Part shown: in pieces, positions 27,701 to 35,201 of the stretch
Layout of the letters: each line of letters begins with the position of its first letter
Numbering within the stretch: position 1 is the stretch's first letter
Source of the DNA: JAJCYL01 sp040222875
Lineage (GTDB): Bacteria; Bacteroidota; Bacteroidia; Cytophagales; Cyclobacteriaceae
DNA length: 64,000 nt
Direction: 5' to 3'
Assembly: GCA_040222875.1 (NCBI GenBank)
Contig: JAVKCG010000008.1
Span: 434,001 to 498,000 of the forward strand
Notes under the pieces: model-generated
Seen by the model: only the letters and a program-made list of their open reading frames with translations
Database searches by the model: none
What the model was told of the DNA's origin: nothing
Program-made: the position numbers and the translations under genes

Positions 27701-28067
27701 CCTCGGTCAATTGCCGCTCTTTCCCGGTTTCGAAAGAATAAACCCAAAGGTTGTCGCCTCCATCCCGATCGCTGGTATAGACGATAGCGCTACCATCAGG
27801 AGAATAATGAGGCTGGGCTTCAAGTGGGAGGCCAGTCGTCAATCTTTCAGCTTTTCCCCCTGTTATTGGAATCGTGTACAAATCGCCCAAAAAATCAAAA
27901 ACAATGGTCTGACCGTCTGGGCTTACATCCAATGAAATCCAGGTGCCTTCGTCAGTAGATATCTGAACTTTTCTATCTGGATTTAAAGGCAATTCCGCTT
28001 TCTTTTTTTGGGCCTGTGCAGGCAATGTAAACAGTAGCAGAGAGATGATAATTGAGGGATATTTCAT
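24792..28067 (-). CDS. Exported amidohydrolase with N-terminal TolB/PD40 beta-propeller
   Basis: 1091 residues in two units after a signal peptide (IIISLLLFTLPAQAQ). Residues about 30-640 carry repeated PD40 blades with the pattern SPDGxxLAF or WSPDG (for example LDVSPDGQTIVFDF and PAWSPDGSQLAYVT). From about 670 a metal-dependent amidohydrolase follows, with the metal-binding HAHLRP, the later histidines in HEHTYP and VGSHGQ, and the composite-domain end GSIESGKLADLVIL. Fusions of this type are common in marine Bacteroidota and are often called Tricorn-like. The substrate is unknown. Confidence 0.92.
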   Translation of the reverse strand: MKYPSIIISLLLFTLPAQAQKKKAELPLNPDRKVQISTDEGTWISLDVSPDGQTIVFDFLGDLYTIPITGGKAERLTTGLPLEAQPHYSPDGSAIVYTSDRDGGDNLWVYSFETGKERQLTEGKDYRYQDPEWTPDGEYIVASRANVRGKVHKPWLFHKDGGSGAALVSEPDDLKLIEAAFGNNGRYIWFSERNRDWQYNAVFPQYQLTVYDRETGERETQTNRYGSGIAPTPSPDGKWLVYGTRHDEHTGLVLKNLGTGDEKWLAYPVQHDDQESRASRGTLPGMSFTPDSKNLVLSYDGKIWTISIDSGNATNIPFEIDEEIDLGPAVDFSYPISDDPTFIVKQIRDPVLSPDGSKLAFTALDKLYLMDFPEGSPVRLTSSNEVEAQPAWSPDGSQLAYVTWTNDGGNIYKIPINSRRRNLIKINNQLGIYKNPVWSKGGDRIVCEKGSAQAYKNIDGPGSFGANSQIVWFSAEGSNSNLITNSNGRGNPHFGPENDRIYLHNYEKGLSSIKWDGTDEKFHLEVEGVKAPGSKNPIKASLIKTSPNGKEAMALVYNDVYWITMPVVGGETPSISVAKPEKAAFPARRLTDIGGQFPTWSADGNSINWSIGKSFFTYSLSAAKDVEISADLLEESALDSSDVSTPKPKYSPDSLMVSIEATRAIPNGDVLLSGARIITMNGDEIIESGDIHIKNNRIVAVGRAGSLEAPEGIQSFDLSGKTVIPGFVDTHAHLRPNREIHKREIWSYMANLAYGITTTRDPQTSTTDVLTYEDLVRTGELIGPRIYSTGPGVFYNEQIQDLDHARDVMRRYSIHYDTKTIKMYVAGNREQRQWILMAAKEQELMPTTEGSLNMKLNLTQLLDGYPGHEHTYPIFPIYKDVIELTAKAKMAYTPTLLVSYGGPWAENYFYATETVHDDQKLRYFSPHEDIDEKSRRRGNRGSGWFMEEEHVFKEHASFVKDLVDAGGLAGVGSHGQLQGLGFHWELWATQSGGMPEHDALKVATILGAEAIGLDGDLGSIESGKLADLVILEKNPLDNIRNSNTVEMVMINGRLYNAGDLSEIYPDEKSPTELWWQGGEPGDNLPGVKDEN

Positions 28068-28184
28068 TGTCCTGGCATTTTAATTAATCATGAAAAATAA
28101 GAATTCACCGAGTGAACAAAACCTTAATTTTGATAGAAGGATAACTTCTCAATTTTTGGCTATCTTGATGGAAACATTCAATGT

Positions 28185-28901
28185 ATGTACAAATTTGCCG
28201 CTCTATTGTTCTTAATAATCCCGTTCACCAGTTTCACTCAGGAAATTACCGGCCCGGAACTGCTCAAGAAAACAATTGATTATCATGACCCTCAAGGAAA
28301 TTGGCCTTATTTATGGGCCGAATTAGAATTAGCCCAAACAAGGCCGAATGGCGGTGGCAGAGCATCACAGGTAACCTTCAAAAATGACATGGGCTTTTTT
28401 CAGATTATAGACAATACCGATGACGGCCACACGATTGTAAAGAGCGTTTACGTTGATTCGTGTGATGTGACTTTTGATGGATCAAGGGAGTTCAGTGCTG
28501 AGTTTGAAGAGAAATACAGGCTGTCGGATGATAGGGTAAGGCGCACTAGAAACTATTATCTGTATTTGTATGGCCTCCCGATGAAATTAACTGACCCAGG
28601 AACAAATGTGATAGAAGAGGTTAAAACAGTAGAGTTTAACGGTAAGGAATATTTTGAATTACAAGTGACCTACGACCAGACAGTTGGTTCGGACGATTGG
28701 TTTTTCTACATCGACCCAAAAACCTATGCTATGGAAGGATACCGTTTTCATCAGGCGGATGGCGATGGCGAATACATTCTGTTAAAAGATATAGTGACCA
28801 TCGAAAAGATAAAGATTCCTAAAATGCGTGAATGGTATATCACCTCGGACAGTACATTTTTGGGCGCTGACAATGTTGCTGGATTTAAAATCCTGCATTA
28901 G
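28185..28901 (+). CDS. DUF6503 family protein, secreted
   Basis: 238 residues with a signal peptide (MYKFAALLFLIIPFTSFTQ). The mature part begins with GPELLKKTIDYHDPQGNW and carries YYLYLYGLPMKLTDPGT, VTYDQTVGSDDWFFYIDP and a final I-P-K-M-R-E-W-Y strand. This fits my memory of DUF6503, a Bacteroidota family with an LolA-like beta-barrel appearance and no known activity. The gene is divergent from the amidohydrolase. A TAATTTTG box (28125-28132) could be a -7 element but has no partner. Confidence 0.8.
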   Translation: MYKFAALLFLIIPFTSFTQEITGPELLKKTIDYHDPQGNWPYLWAELELAQTRPNGGGRASQVTFKNDMGFFQIIDNTDDGHTIVKSVYVDSCDVTFDGSREFSAEFEEKYRLSDDRVRRTRNYYLYLYGLPMKLTDPGTNVIEEVKTVEFNGKEYFELQVTYDQTVGSDDWFFYIDPKTYAMEGYRFHQADGDGEYILLKDIVTIEKIKIPKMREWYITSDSTFLGADNVAGFKILH

Positions 28902-28925
28902 CCCTTTGTGAGCCTCAGAAATACC

Positions 28926-29831
28926 TCAATTTAGGGACAGTTCCCCTTCGCCCATTTTAACACAACGGCCTCCAACCAGCACTTTGGTTATGGTCCCTCC
29001 GGATTTTTTAATTTCAACTATTAATTCGCTTGGCCTTGCTAACTCATAGCCCTGCTCACTTTTGAATTTGATATCACCCTCCCCTAGAACTTGATGTATT
29101 GCTAAATAACTACCCAGCGGCCCATGGGCAGAGCCAGTCGCCGGATCTTCCAAGACCCCTGCCTCTGGAGCGAACATACGGCAGTGCACCTGATTTTCAG
29201 CATGCACCGTTTCGAGTGTATAAGCAAGTGAAAATGGAATCTGGTATTTAGATCTTAATTCATCCCATATGTCGAGGCGATATTTAATAGACTCCACAGC
29301 TTTTAAAGATTTTACCGGGATGATCATATAAGGCACCCCACAATCCAGCACTTGAACTGGTAGGTTTTCGATGAGGTCTGATTCGTTTAACGATAGCAAT
29401 TCGGCAATTGCCTTTCGGTGATCAAAAGGTTCTGAAATTTTAGGCACTGGCTGACTCATAGTTATTAAACCTGGCAGCTCATTTTCAATTTCGATTTCAA
29501 CCGGAATTGGACCAACACCTTCCTCTAAAACCAATTTGAGTTTTGATTTTGAACCGATGTCCTGATTGAGGGCAAGAATATAAGCTGTTCCTAATGTGGG
29601 GTGCCCAGCCATTGGTAATTCCTGGCCGGGGGTGAAAATCCTAACCTTAAAATCGCAGTCATCCCTTGTTGCAGGGTACACAAAAGTTGTCTCAGATAAA
29701 TTGAACTCATTTGCAATTTTTTGTAATAAATGATTTGGTACGTTTGTAGCATCTGGAACTACAGCTAACTGATTGCCACCAAAAGGATTTGATGTGAAAA
29801 CATCGAGGGTGTGGTATTTTATCTTAATCAT
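28926..29831 (-). CDS. PhzF family isomerase/epimerase-like protein
   Basis: 301 residues, the normal length. The two duplicated diaminopimelate-epimerase-like halves are visible. The catalytic Glu47 is in NLSETTFVYP. Other family marks are VFTSNPFGGNQLAVV, PMAGHPTLGTAYI and EDPATGSAHGPLGSYL. PhzF itself isomerises a phenazine precursor, but no phenazine genes are here, so this is probably one of the many paralogues with an unassigned small-molecule isomerase role. It is monocistronic, convergent to the DUF6503 gene. Confidence 0.93.
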   Translation of the reverse strand: MIKIKYHTLDVFTSNPFGGNQLAVVPDATNVPNHLLQKIANEFNLSETTFVYPATRDDCDFKVRIFTPGQELPMAGHPTLGTAYILALNQDIGSKSKLKLVLEEGVGPIPVEIEIENELPGLITMSQPVPKISEPFDHRKAIAELLSLNESDLIENLPVQVLDCGVPYMIIPVKSLKAVESIKYRLDIWDELRSKYQIPFSLAYTLETVHAENQVHCRMFAPEAGVLEDPATGSAHGPLGSYLAIHQVLGEGDIKFKSEQGYELARPSELIVEIKKSGGTITKVLVGGRCVKMGEGELSLN

Positions 29832-29911
29832 ATTGTCGAGTGAACTTCAATTATAATGACTTCTTTATTTAATCATATACCGGACTACCGGGTGAACTTT
29901 GGTTCAGACAT

Positions 29912-29940
29912 AAAAAAATCCGGTCTAATGACCGGACTTT
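29912..29940 (-). terminator. terminator after small secreted protein gene
   Basis: Stem TCCGGTC (29919-29925)/GACCGGA (29930-29936), loop TAAT. On the - strand it is followed by seven U (29918-29912); on the + strand by CTTTT, so it may act both ways. Confidence 0.8.
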
Positions 29941-30020
29941 TCTAATCCTAAATTAACCTTATTATGAATTTTTATCCCCTTAAATAGTGGGGGTTAAAGT
30001 TTAACCATAAGAAATAAAAA

Positions 30021-30356
30021 TTATGATACTGGTGTATGTGTCACCTTGTTTGTAAGCACTTCTACACCGTTATCAATTAAGAAGGTGTACTCACCAGAAG
30101 GCAGGTTTTTGAAATCAACTATGACATGAAATCCATCAAGTTGCTTATAGTTTTTACTCACAAGCACTTCTCCATCATTGTCGATTAGTTGAACCCTGAC
30201 CTTATTAAGAGTTTCCCCCTGATAAATCAGCCGGTATTTGTCATTGACCTGATAGTCAATTACTGCTACTTCTGATTTTCCGTTGCTGTTTCCAGCAAAT
30301 GTTGCTGTGCTAAAAACTGTTAATAGCACTGCGATAATTGTCGTCATTCTTTTCAT
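30021..30356 (-). CDS. Small secreted beta-sandwich protein
   Basis: 111 residues with a signal peptide ending TATFAG. The mature part resembles the small DUF3244/T9SS-tail type beta-sandwich of Bacteroidota: LNKVRVQLIDNDGEVL, VDFKNLPSGEYTFLI and a final short strand. The LPSGEYT motif is like that seen in type IX sorting domains. Here almost the whole mature protein is that one domain. It has its own terminator downstream (29912-29940). Its function is unknown. Confidence 0.75.
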   Translation of the reverse strand: MKRMTTIIAVLLTVFSTATFAGNSNGKSEVAVIDYQVNDKYRLIYQGETLNKVRVQLIDNDGEVLVSKNYKQLDGFHVIVDFKNLPSGEYTFLIDNGVEVLTNKVTHTPVS

Positions 30357-30696
30357 GATTTAATTGCTTAATAGTTTGCTTAATAATTCGTCAATTGACT
30401 TTGCAAAGTTCTACCATCTTTATCGGTTTATTCAAGTAAATGATTCATTTGTTAGATGAAATTATTGTTAACAGTAGAAATATTGAAATAATTGTAATTT
30501 CAGGGATTAATTTCCTCAGCGCCCTTTCAATAATTTTATTAGCGGAATTAAATATTGCAAATAGTGCAATTAAAGAATTCAATATCATTCAAATAACGAA
30601 AATATTGATAACTGAAGAATAATATTTTGAATTTGGATAGTTACCTTGAACGTGGCCATAGTAATTCCAGAATTTGGCTATTTATCCTTTTTTATA
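30357..30696. other. 340-base intergenic region
   Basis: A very AT-rich spacer between two - strand genes. It should hold the promoter of the small secreted protein near 30357-30430. A 60-codon hydrophobic ORF (30440-30622, +) is open but lacks any recognisable family or start signal. A TGAAAT/ATTTCA stem lies near 30483-30501. I see nothing else. Confidence 0.5.
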
Positions 30697-32259
30697 CTAT
30701 CGATCAATCATCAATTCCTCATCTGGAGGCATAGTGAGAAAGACAGAATAAAGCTCAACTCCGTACCACAGATTACTAATTTTCATGTTTTCGTCGGCGG
30801 CATGTTGATTATTGTCGAAATTGGCAATGTTCACCGAGATCGCTGGTTTGTTCAGAACGTTGTAAATGACATAATACATTTTGTTTGAACCACCTGAACT
30901 TGGCAGCAGCACCAAATCATCACCAACATAGCTTCTGGTCGCATTAATTATGGGCAAGATGGCGGGGTCGTCCATAGCACCTTTCCCTGCGGGATAGCCA
31001 TCAGGGTCACGCTCAACCTTCACTATTTTTGGATATCTAAGTCGGGTTTCCGTGTCTGGTTCATCATAAACTATGTGCCAGCCCTCTTTTCGTATGTGCG
31101 CTTCTACAAGATTCAGCATCTTTTCAGGGTCATTCCCTTTAACCAACCTCATGCCCAAGGTGGCGGTGGCAGTTGTCGGGATGATGTTTCTTGCTTTTTT
31201 ACCGACATTTCCGCTGGCCAATCCCCTTACTGTTAGGGTTGGTTTTAGTAATCTTTCGAATACAGTTTCACCCATTCCCTCAGTTTGCAGTAGCCCCAAA
31301 TCCTGGCGCAGAAAACTCTCGATATTTGGGATTTTCGCTATTTGTTCAGCTTCAAAGTCAGAAACAGGATCAACAGAATCATAAAAACCTTCAATTAATA
31401 CAGTTCCATCATCGGCTTTCATTGAGGTCAATAGTCTTGCTAACATTTGGCCGGGAACTGGCGCCCAATTGCCATAATGCCCACTATGCAATGGCCTGGT
31501 TGCTCCATAAACTGTTAGCTCCATTCCGGTAATTCCCCGGCCACCAAATTTTAACTGGGGTTGGCCTGTTTGAAATACTGATCCATCGCACAAGAGCCAA
31601 ACAGAAATATCATCGAATAACTCCGAATAGGTCTGGAGGTAGTCAACCAGGTTTGGTGAGCTTGATTCTTCCTCCCCATCAAAAAACAGCTTGATGTTAG
31701 ATGTGACAGCAATGTCTGATGCATCAAGCGCATCCAGGGCCGCAGCCAATGAAATTAAGGGTGCTTTATCATCGCTGGTGCTCCTTGCATAGATCCGCCA
31801 ATTGGGGTCAATTTTATCCCCCGCTTTTGGATAAGCAATCCTCTTGCCGCCATTAAACAGTGCTTCATTATATAAAACAGGATCAAACGGGTCATTCGTC
31901 CATTTTTCCGGATCAACAGGCTGGCCGTCATAGTGAACATAAAAGCATAGGGTTCGCTGGGCACCAGGTACATTTTTTTCACCATAAACCACCGGGGGTG
32001 CGCCAGGCAATTGCAACACTCTCATATTGAAACCACGCTTTTGGAACATACCATCCAGTAGAACGGCATTCTTTCTGATATTAATTGAATCAGAAGCGTG
32101 GTTTGGGATGCGAAGAACTTCAGCATACGATTTCAGGATATTATGGCCTTCCTTGGCAATCCATTCTTGACTTGCTTTAACCGCAGCTGGTTGGGCCTGG
32201 GTGAGTATAGGAACTAAGGTGAGTATAGGAACTAATAGGAGTAGCGCTAAGTATTTCAT
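30697..32259 (-). CDS. Exported M20-family metallopeptidase
   Basis: 520 residues with a signal peptide ahead of a complete M20/M25/M40 fold. Likely zinc ligands and catalytic residues are in FYVHYDGQP (His and Asp), STSDDKAPL (bridging Asp), DGEEESSS (catalytic Glu pair) and NNQHAADENM (C-terminal His). A dimerisation domain insert includes LHSGHYGNWAP. It would act in the periplasm or outside on dipeptides or acyl amino acids. The signal peptide contains a tandem six-residue duplication (VPILTL then VPILTQ) from an exact 18-bp repeat (32200-32235). Confidence 0.92.
   Translation of the reverse strand: MKYLALLLLVPILTLVPILTQAQPAAVKASQEWIAKEGHNILKSYAEVLRIPNHASDSINIRKNAVLLDGMFQKRGFNMRVLQLPGAPPVVYGEKNVPGAQRTLCFYVHYDGQPVDPEKWTNDPFDPVLYNEALFNGGKRIAYPKAGDKIDPNWRIYARSTSDDKAPLISLAAALDALDASDIAVTSNIKLFFDGEEESSSPNLVDYLQTYSELFDDISVWLLCDGSVFQTGQPQLKFGGRGITGMELTVYGATRPLHSGHYGNWAPVPGQMLARLLTSMKADDGTVLIEGFYDSVDPVSDFEAEQIAKIPNIESFLRQDLGLLQTEGMGETVFERLLKPTLTVRGLASGNVGKKARNIIPTTATATLGMRLVKGNDPEKMLNLVEAHIRKEGWHIVYDEPDTETRLRYPKIVKVERDPDGYPAGKGAMDDPAILPIINATRSYVGDDLVLLPSSGGSNKMYYVIYNVLNKPAISVNIANFDNNQHAADENMKISNLWYGVELYSVFLTMPPDEELMIDR
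32200..32235. repeat. exact 18-bp tandem duplication in M20 signal peptide
   Basis: Two identical 18-base units beginning GGTGAGTATAGG (32200-32217 and 32218-32235). The unit is six codons, so the reading frame is kept. Confidence 0.9.
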
Positions 32260-32319
32260 ATTAAGAAGATTTGATAGGATAAGTTAAACTTGCTGCACCC
32301 AAATGAAAACATTAATCTG

Positions 32320-33009
32320 ATGAGCGTTGAAACCAGGAACATTAAAGGATATGAGCATGTGCGCTATGAACGGGATACTTATTCAGCGGAAGAAGCTACC
32401 ACAAGGAGTAGGGAGTTCTATAATTGGTTGGATACACGACGTACTGTGAGGGAGATATCTGACAAACCTGTGCCAAAACCGCTCATAGAAAACCTTGTCA
32501 TGGCTGCTTCTTCAGCTCCTTCGGGGGCACATAAACAGCCGTGGACTTTTTGCCTCGTTTCAAATCCCAAAATTAAAAATGAGATAAGAAGAGAGGCCGA
32601 AAAAGAGGAGTTTGAAAGCTATTCTGGACGGATGAGTGATCGATGGAAGAAGGATTTGGAGCCTTTGGGTACTGATTGGAACAAACCATTTTTGGAGAAG
32701 GCGCCGTGGTTGGTGATTGTTTTCAAACGGGTATTTGAATTGGATGAAAACGGCATTAAAAACAACAATTACTATGTGAATGAATCGGTTGGTATTGCCT
32801 GCGGATTTTTCCTTACTGCTTTGCATAAGGCCGGTTTGGTTACGCTTACACATACACCAAGTCCTATGAATTTCCTTACGAAAATTTTGAACAGACCAGA
32901 TAATGAGAGGCCTTATCTACTTCTTCCCATAGGTTATCCAGAAGATGAAGTTTACGTTCCTAACATCAAGAGAAAACCGCTGGAAGAAGTAACCGCTTAT
33001 TATGAATAA
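32320..33009 (+). CDS. Nitroreductase-family flavoprotein
   Basis: About 229 residues from the ATG at 32320; a TTG at 32290 would add ten residues. The FMN-contact segments are WLDTRRTVREISDKPVP, AASSAPSGAHKQPWTF and VGIACGFFLTALHKAGL. The final IGYPEDEVYVP motif is typical. The long N-terminal stretch with KGYEHVRYER matches the subgroup related to iodotyrosine deiodinase (IYD-like), so dehalogenation of aromatic compounds is possible. The following DUF1684 lipoprotein is 19 bases away, probably in the same operon. Confidence 0.9.
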   Translation: MSVETRNIKGYEHVRYERDTYSAEEATTRSREFYNWLDTRRTVREISDKPVPKPLIENLVMAASSAPSGAHKQPWTFCLVSNPKIKNEIRREAEKEEFESYSGRMSDRWKKDLEPLGTDWNKPFLEKAPWLVIVFKRVFELDENGIKNNNYYVNESVGIACGFFLTALHKAGLVTLTHTPSPMNFLTKILNRPDNERPYLLLPIGYPEDEVYVPNIKRKPLEEVTAYYE

Positions 33010-33028
33010 ATAGCTTAAATCAGCCATT

Positions 33029-33916
33029 ATGAAATATTATATGCTACCCCTAATTGTGCTTTTTGCTTGTTCAGGAAAACAACAGACCGAACCAACAGAA
33101 GAATATCAGTCGGAAATTAATAATTGGAAACAAAAGAGGTTAACAGCGCTAAAGGCTGAAAACGGCTATGTGAACCTTGCTGGGCTTTTTTGGCTTCAGG
33201 AGGGTGAAACAACCTTTGGAGGGTCGGAGGATAATGGAATTGTGTTTCCAACTGAGAAAACGCCAAGCTATTTAGGTTCATTTATTAAACAAGACAGCAC
33301 TATTGTAATCAATGCCATTGATACAAACATGTTTATGAATGATCAAAAGATAATTGGTCAAGCTGTGGCTTTCACTTCTATGACTGAAAAGCCTAAAGTT
33401 TTTTCGAGAGGAAGCTTGCAATGGATTATAATTCAACGTGGTGACCAAATTGGGGTACGATTAAGGGATTTAGAACACCCCAACCTCACATCAATGGAAG
33501 CAATTGAATATTATCCCCTGAACCCGGAATACCGCGTGATAGCAGATTATGAACCCTATGATCCGCCAAAAATGATTCAGACCACCAATGTGTTGGGGAT
33601 CACCTATGACGCACCTATACCCGGAAAGCTCACTTTTGAGCTAAAGGGTAAGCAATACACCTTGGAGCCAAACATCGACGAAGGTGACTTACACATCCGG
33701 TTTAAAGATGCCACGACCGGAAAAGAAACCTATGGGTTAGGGCGCTACCTCAAAGCTGAAATGCCTGACGGCCCAGCCCAGGTAGTGGTGGACTTCAACA
33801 AAGCATACAATCCGCCCTGTGCCTTCACTGAATTTGCCACTTGTCCGTTGCCACCAGAACAAAACACTATTGGTATTAAAGTTGAGGCTGGCGAAAAGAC
33901 TTATGGAGAGCATTAA
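33029..33916 (+). CDS. DUF1684 lipoprotein
   Basis: 295 residues. The lipobox VLFAC (Cys14) ends the signal. The body carries the DUF1684 pattern: WKQKRLTALKAENGYVNLAG, LFWLQEGETTFG, and near the end YNPPCAFTEFATCPLPP. The family's function is unknown; the conserved Cys and Pro residues in the last motif are intact. It lies downstream of a nitroreductase on the same strand and is followed by a good terminator. Confidence 0.9.
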   Translation: MKYYMLPLIVLFACSGKQQTEPTEEYQSEINNWKQKRLTALKAENGYVNLAGLFWLQEGETTFGGSEDNGIVFPTEKTPSYLGSFIKQDSTIVINAIDTNMFMNDQKIIGQAVAFTSMTEKPKVFSRGSLQWIIIQRGDQIGVRLRDLEHPNLTSMEAIEYYPLNPEYRVIADYEPYDPPKMIQTTNVLGITYDAPIPGKLTFELKGKQYTLEPNIDEGDLHIRFKDATTGKETYGLGRYLKAEMPDGPAQVVVDFNKAYNPPCAFTEFATCPLPPEQNTIGIKVEAGEKTYGEH

Positions 33917-33932
33917 CGCCAATAAAAACATA

Positions 33933-33960
33933 GAGGCAACACACACGCATTGCCTCCTTT
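33933..33960 (+). terminator. terminator after DUF1684 gene
   Basis: Stem GAGGCAA (33933-33939)/TTGCCTC (33950-33956) with a ten-base loop, then CTTT. It lies 17 bases after the stop codon. Confidence 0.75.
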
Positions 33961-33991
33961 AATGGTTCAGTTAAAATTTTTAAAGGAAGGA

Positions 33992-34537
33992 TCAGGCACC
34001 CGCCAGACCTCCAACACGATTGGAAGCTTTACCGAAAAACTGCTTAAGAGGCTTTAAAAAGCTCCAAAACTGATAATATGGTAAATCAAACCTAATCATG
34101 AGATGTGAGGCTTCATTTTCCCCGATTGTCAGGCCTTTCTTGATCTCAAAATCAAGATACTCACACCCTTTTATCGTCATATTGCTTCGATCACTGTATG
34201 TGAAGTGACCACCGTCATCATCCAAGTAAAACCTCAGGGTTTTATAAATACCCTTTTCAAGATTTACCAGGCTTCTGGAAATAATGTGCTTTCCAACGGA
34301 CATGCCCTCAACTTCCAGGGATTTCTGTCCGGGAAAATCTTTCACGAAATGTTCCTGGCCACTTTGATCAATAGCCGATAGTTTATAGGTATTTAGCGTC
34401 ATAGCCGAAACATCGTTGGTCGAAGCAAATGAGTTCCTAAGGACAATTTCCTTGATTGTCCTTCCCTCCTTATCCCAGAAGTAGACGAGGCCTACATTGG
34501 GGACAATTGCGCTGTTCATTAAATTAGTTTTGCTCAT
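33992..34537 (-). CDS. Conserved protein of unknown function
   Basis: 181 residues with no signal peptide and no membrane helix. The sequence looks like beta-rich cytoplasmic protein (GLVYFWDKEGRTIKEIVL, YKTLRFYLDDDGGHFTY) with a more helical, basic end (FWSFLKPLKQFFGKASN). I do not recognise a family. It is convergent to DUF1684 and monocistronic. It borders the repeat-rich gap ahead of the ATPase/TOPRIM pair. Confidence 0.7.
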   Translation of the reverse strand: MSKTNLMNSAIVPNVGLVYFWDKEGRTIKEIVLRNSFASTNDVSAMTLNTYKLSAIDQSGQEHFVKDFPGQKSLEVEGMSVGKHIISRSLVNLEKGIYKTLRFYLDDDGGHFTYSDRSNMTIKGCEYLDFEIKKGLTIGENEASHLMIRFDLPYYQFWSFLKPLKQFFGKASNRVGGLAGA

Positions 34538-34770
34538 AATAGTTCGTAATTAAAGTGCAAGATTACGCAAGTAATTAGATAGGGTTTAGCAATGTCGGCC
34601 ATATTTTAAAAATTAACATAGATTTTAAGTTTAATTTTAGATGATTTCTAATAAAAAGGCACTTTAGTTGAATTTCAACCGGTTGCAGCGATTTTAATAA
34701 AACCCGGTGTTTTAAAGCTTTTTATGCTGGTCAGGTTTGAAATACAGAAAAGGATGAGGTATTGAATTTT

Positions 34771-34809
34771 AAAACCCACCCCTGTATCCCCTCCAGGAAG
34801 GGGAGTCTT
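34771..34809. repeat. GC-rich REP-like intergenic repeat, copy 2
   Basis: AAAACCCACCCC then a TCCCCT/AGGGGA stem. It aligns along its length with 21101-21135. Confidence 0.6.
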
Positions 34810-34889
34810 AACCCTTGAAAGGGGCCGACTATACAATAAACAGAATTCCTATTTGAGCAGGAATCCGTACCCGATAATAAGAAAATCAA

Positions 34890-34954
34890 TTTAAGGCCAA
34901 TGGGGATCTTTCACTACGTTCAGGATGACGGTTATTCTTTTAGCTGGCCTTAAA
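34890..34954. repeat. 65-bp element with 10-bp inverted ends
   Basis: TTTAAGGCCA (34890-34899) and TGGCCTTAAA (34945-34954) are exact inverted copies around a 45-base core containing ATCTTTCACTACGTTCAGG. Similar cores are, as I recall, scattered in Bacteroidota intergenic regions. Confidence 0.6.
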
Positions 34955-35201
34955 CCAAAACAGCAGCCATCAGGCCTGGATTTCCTGCAATTCCTCTCAT
35001 CATTCGAAACCGATTTCAGTTGGATAAAAACTTTTCTAACCCAAAAAGAAGAATGAAGCGATGACCTTGTACAAGTTTCTTGTTATCCGGAGAGGACCGA
35101 GGATATGAGTTAGATGGATTTTCCAATCCAGAATCAATGAATTTACATTGTTGAGCCTCAAGTATTATGTATTACCTAATTTCGCTAATACTTTTTACAA
35201 A

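Larger units (their letters stand above)
34538..35201. other. 664-base gap with intergenic repeats
   Basis: No credible gene. It holds a second GC-rich REP-like repeat (34771-34809) and a separate element with 10-bp inverted ends (34890-34954). The last 250 bases, just before the ATPase gene, show no clear promoter. Gaps of this sort with scattered repeats commonly border acquired genes. Confidence 0.6.

Noticed and set aside
28125..28132. TAATTTTG -7 box before the DUF6503 gene
   Set aside because: No TTTG at 19-21 bases upstream; single box could occur by chance.
30440..30622. 60-codon hydrophobic ORF on + strand
   Set aside because: No family, no ribosome-binding signal, AT-rich spacer sequence and no partner; more likely chance.
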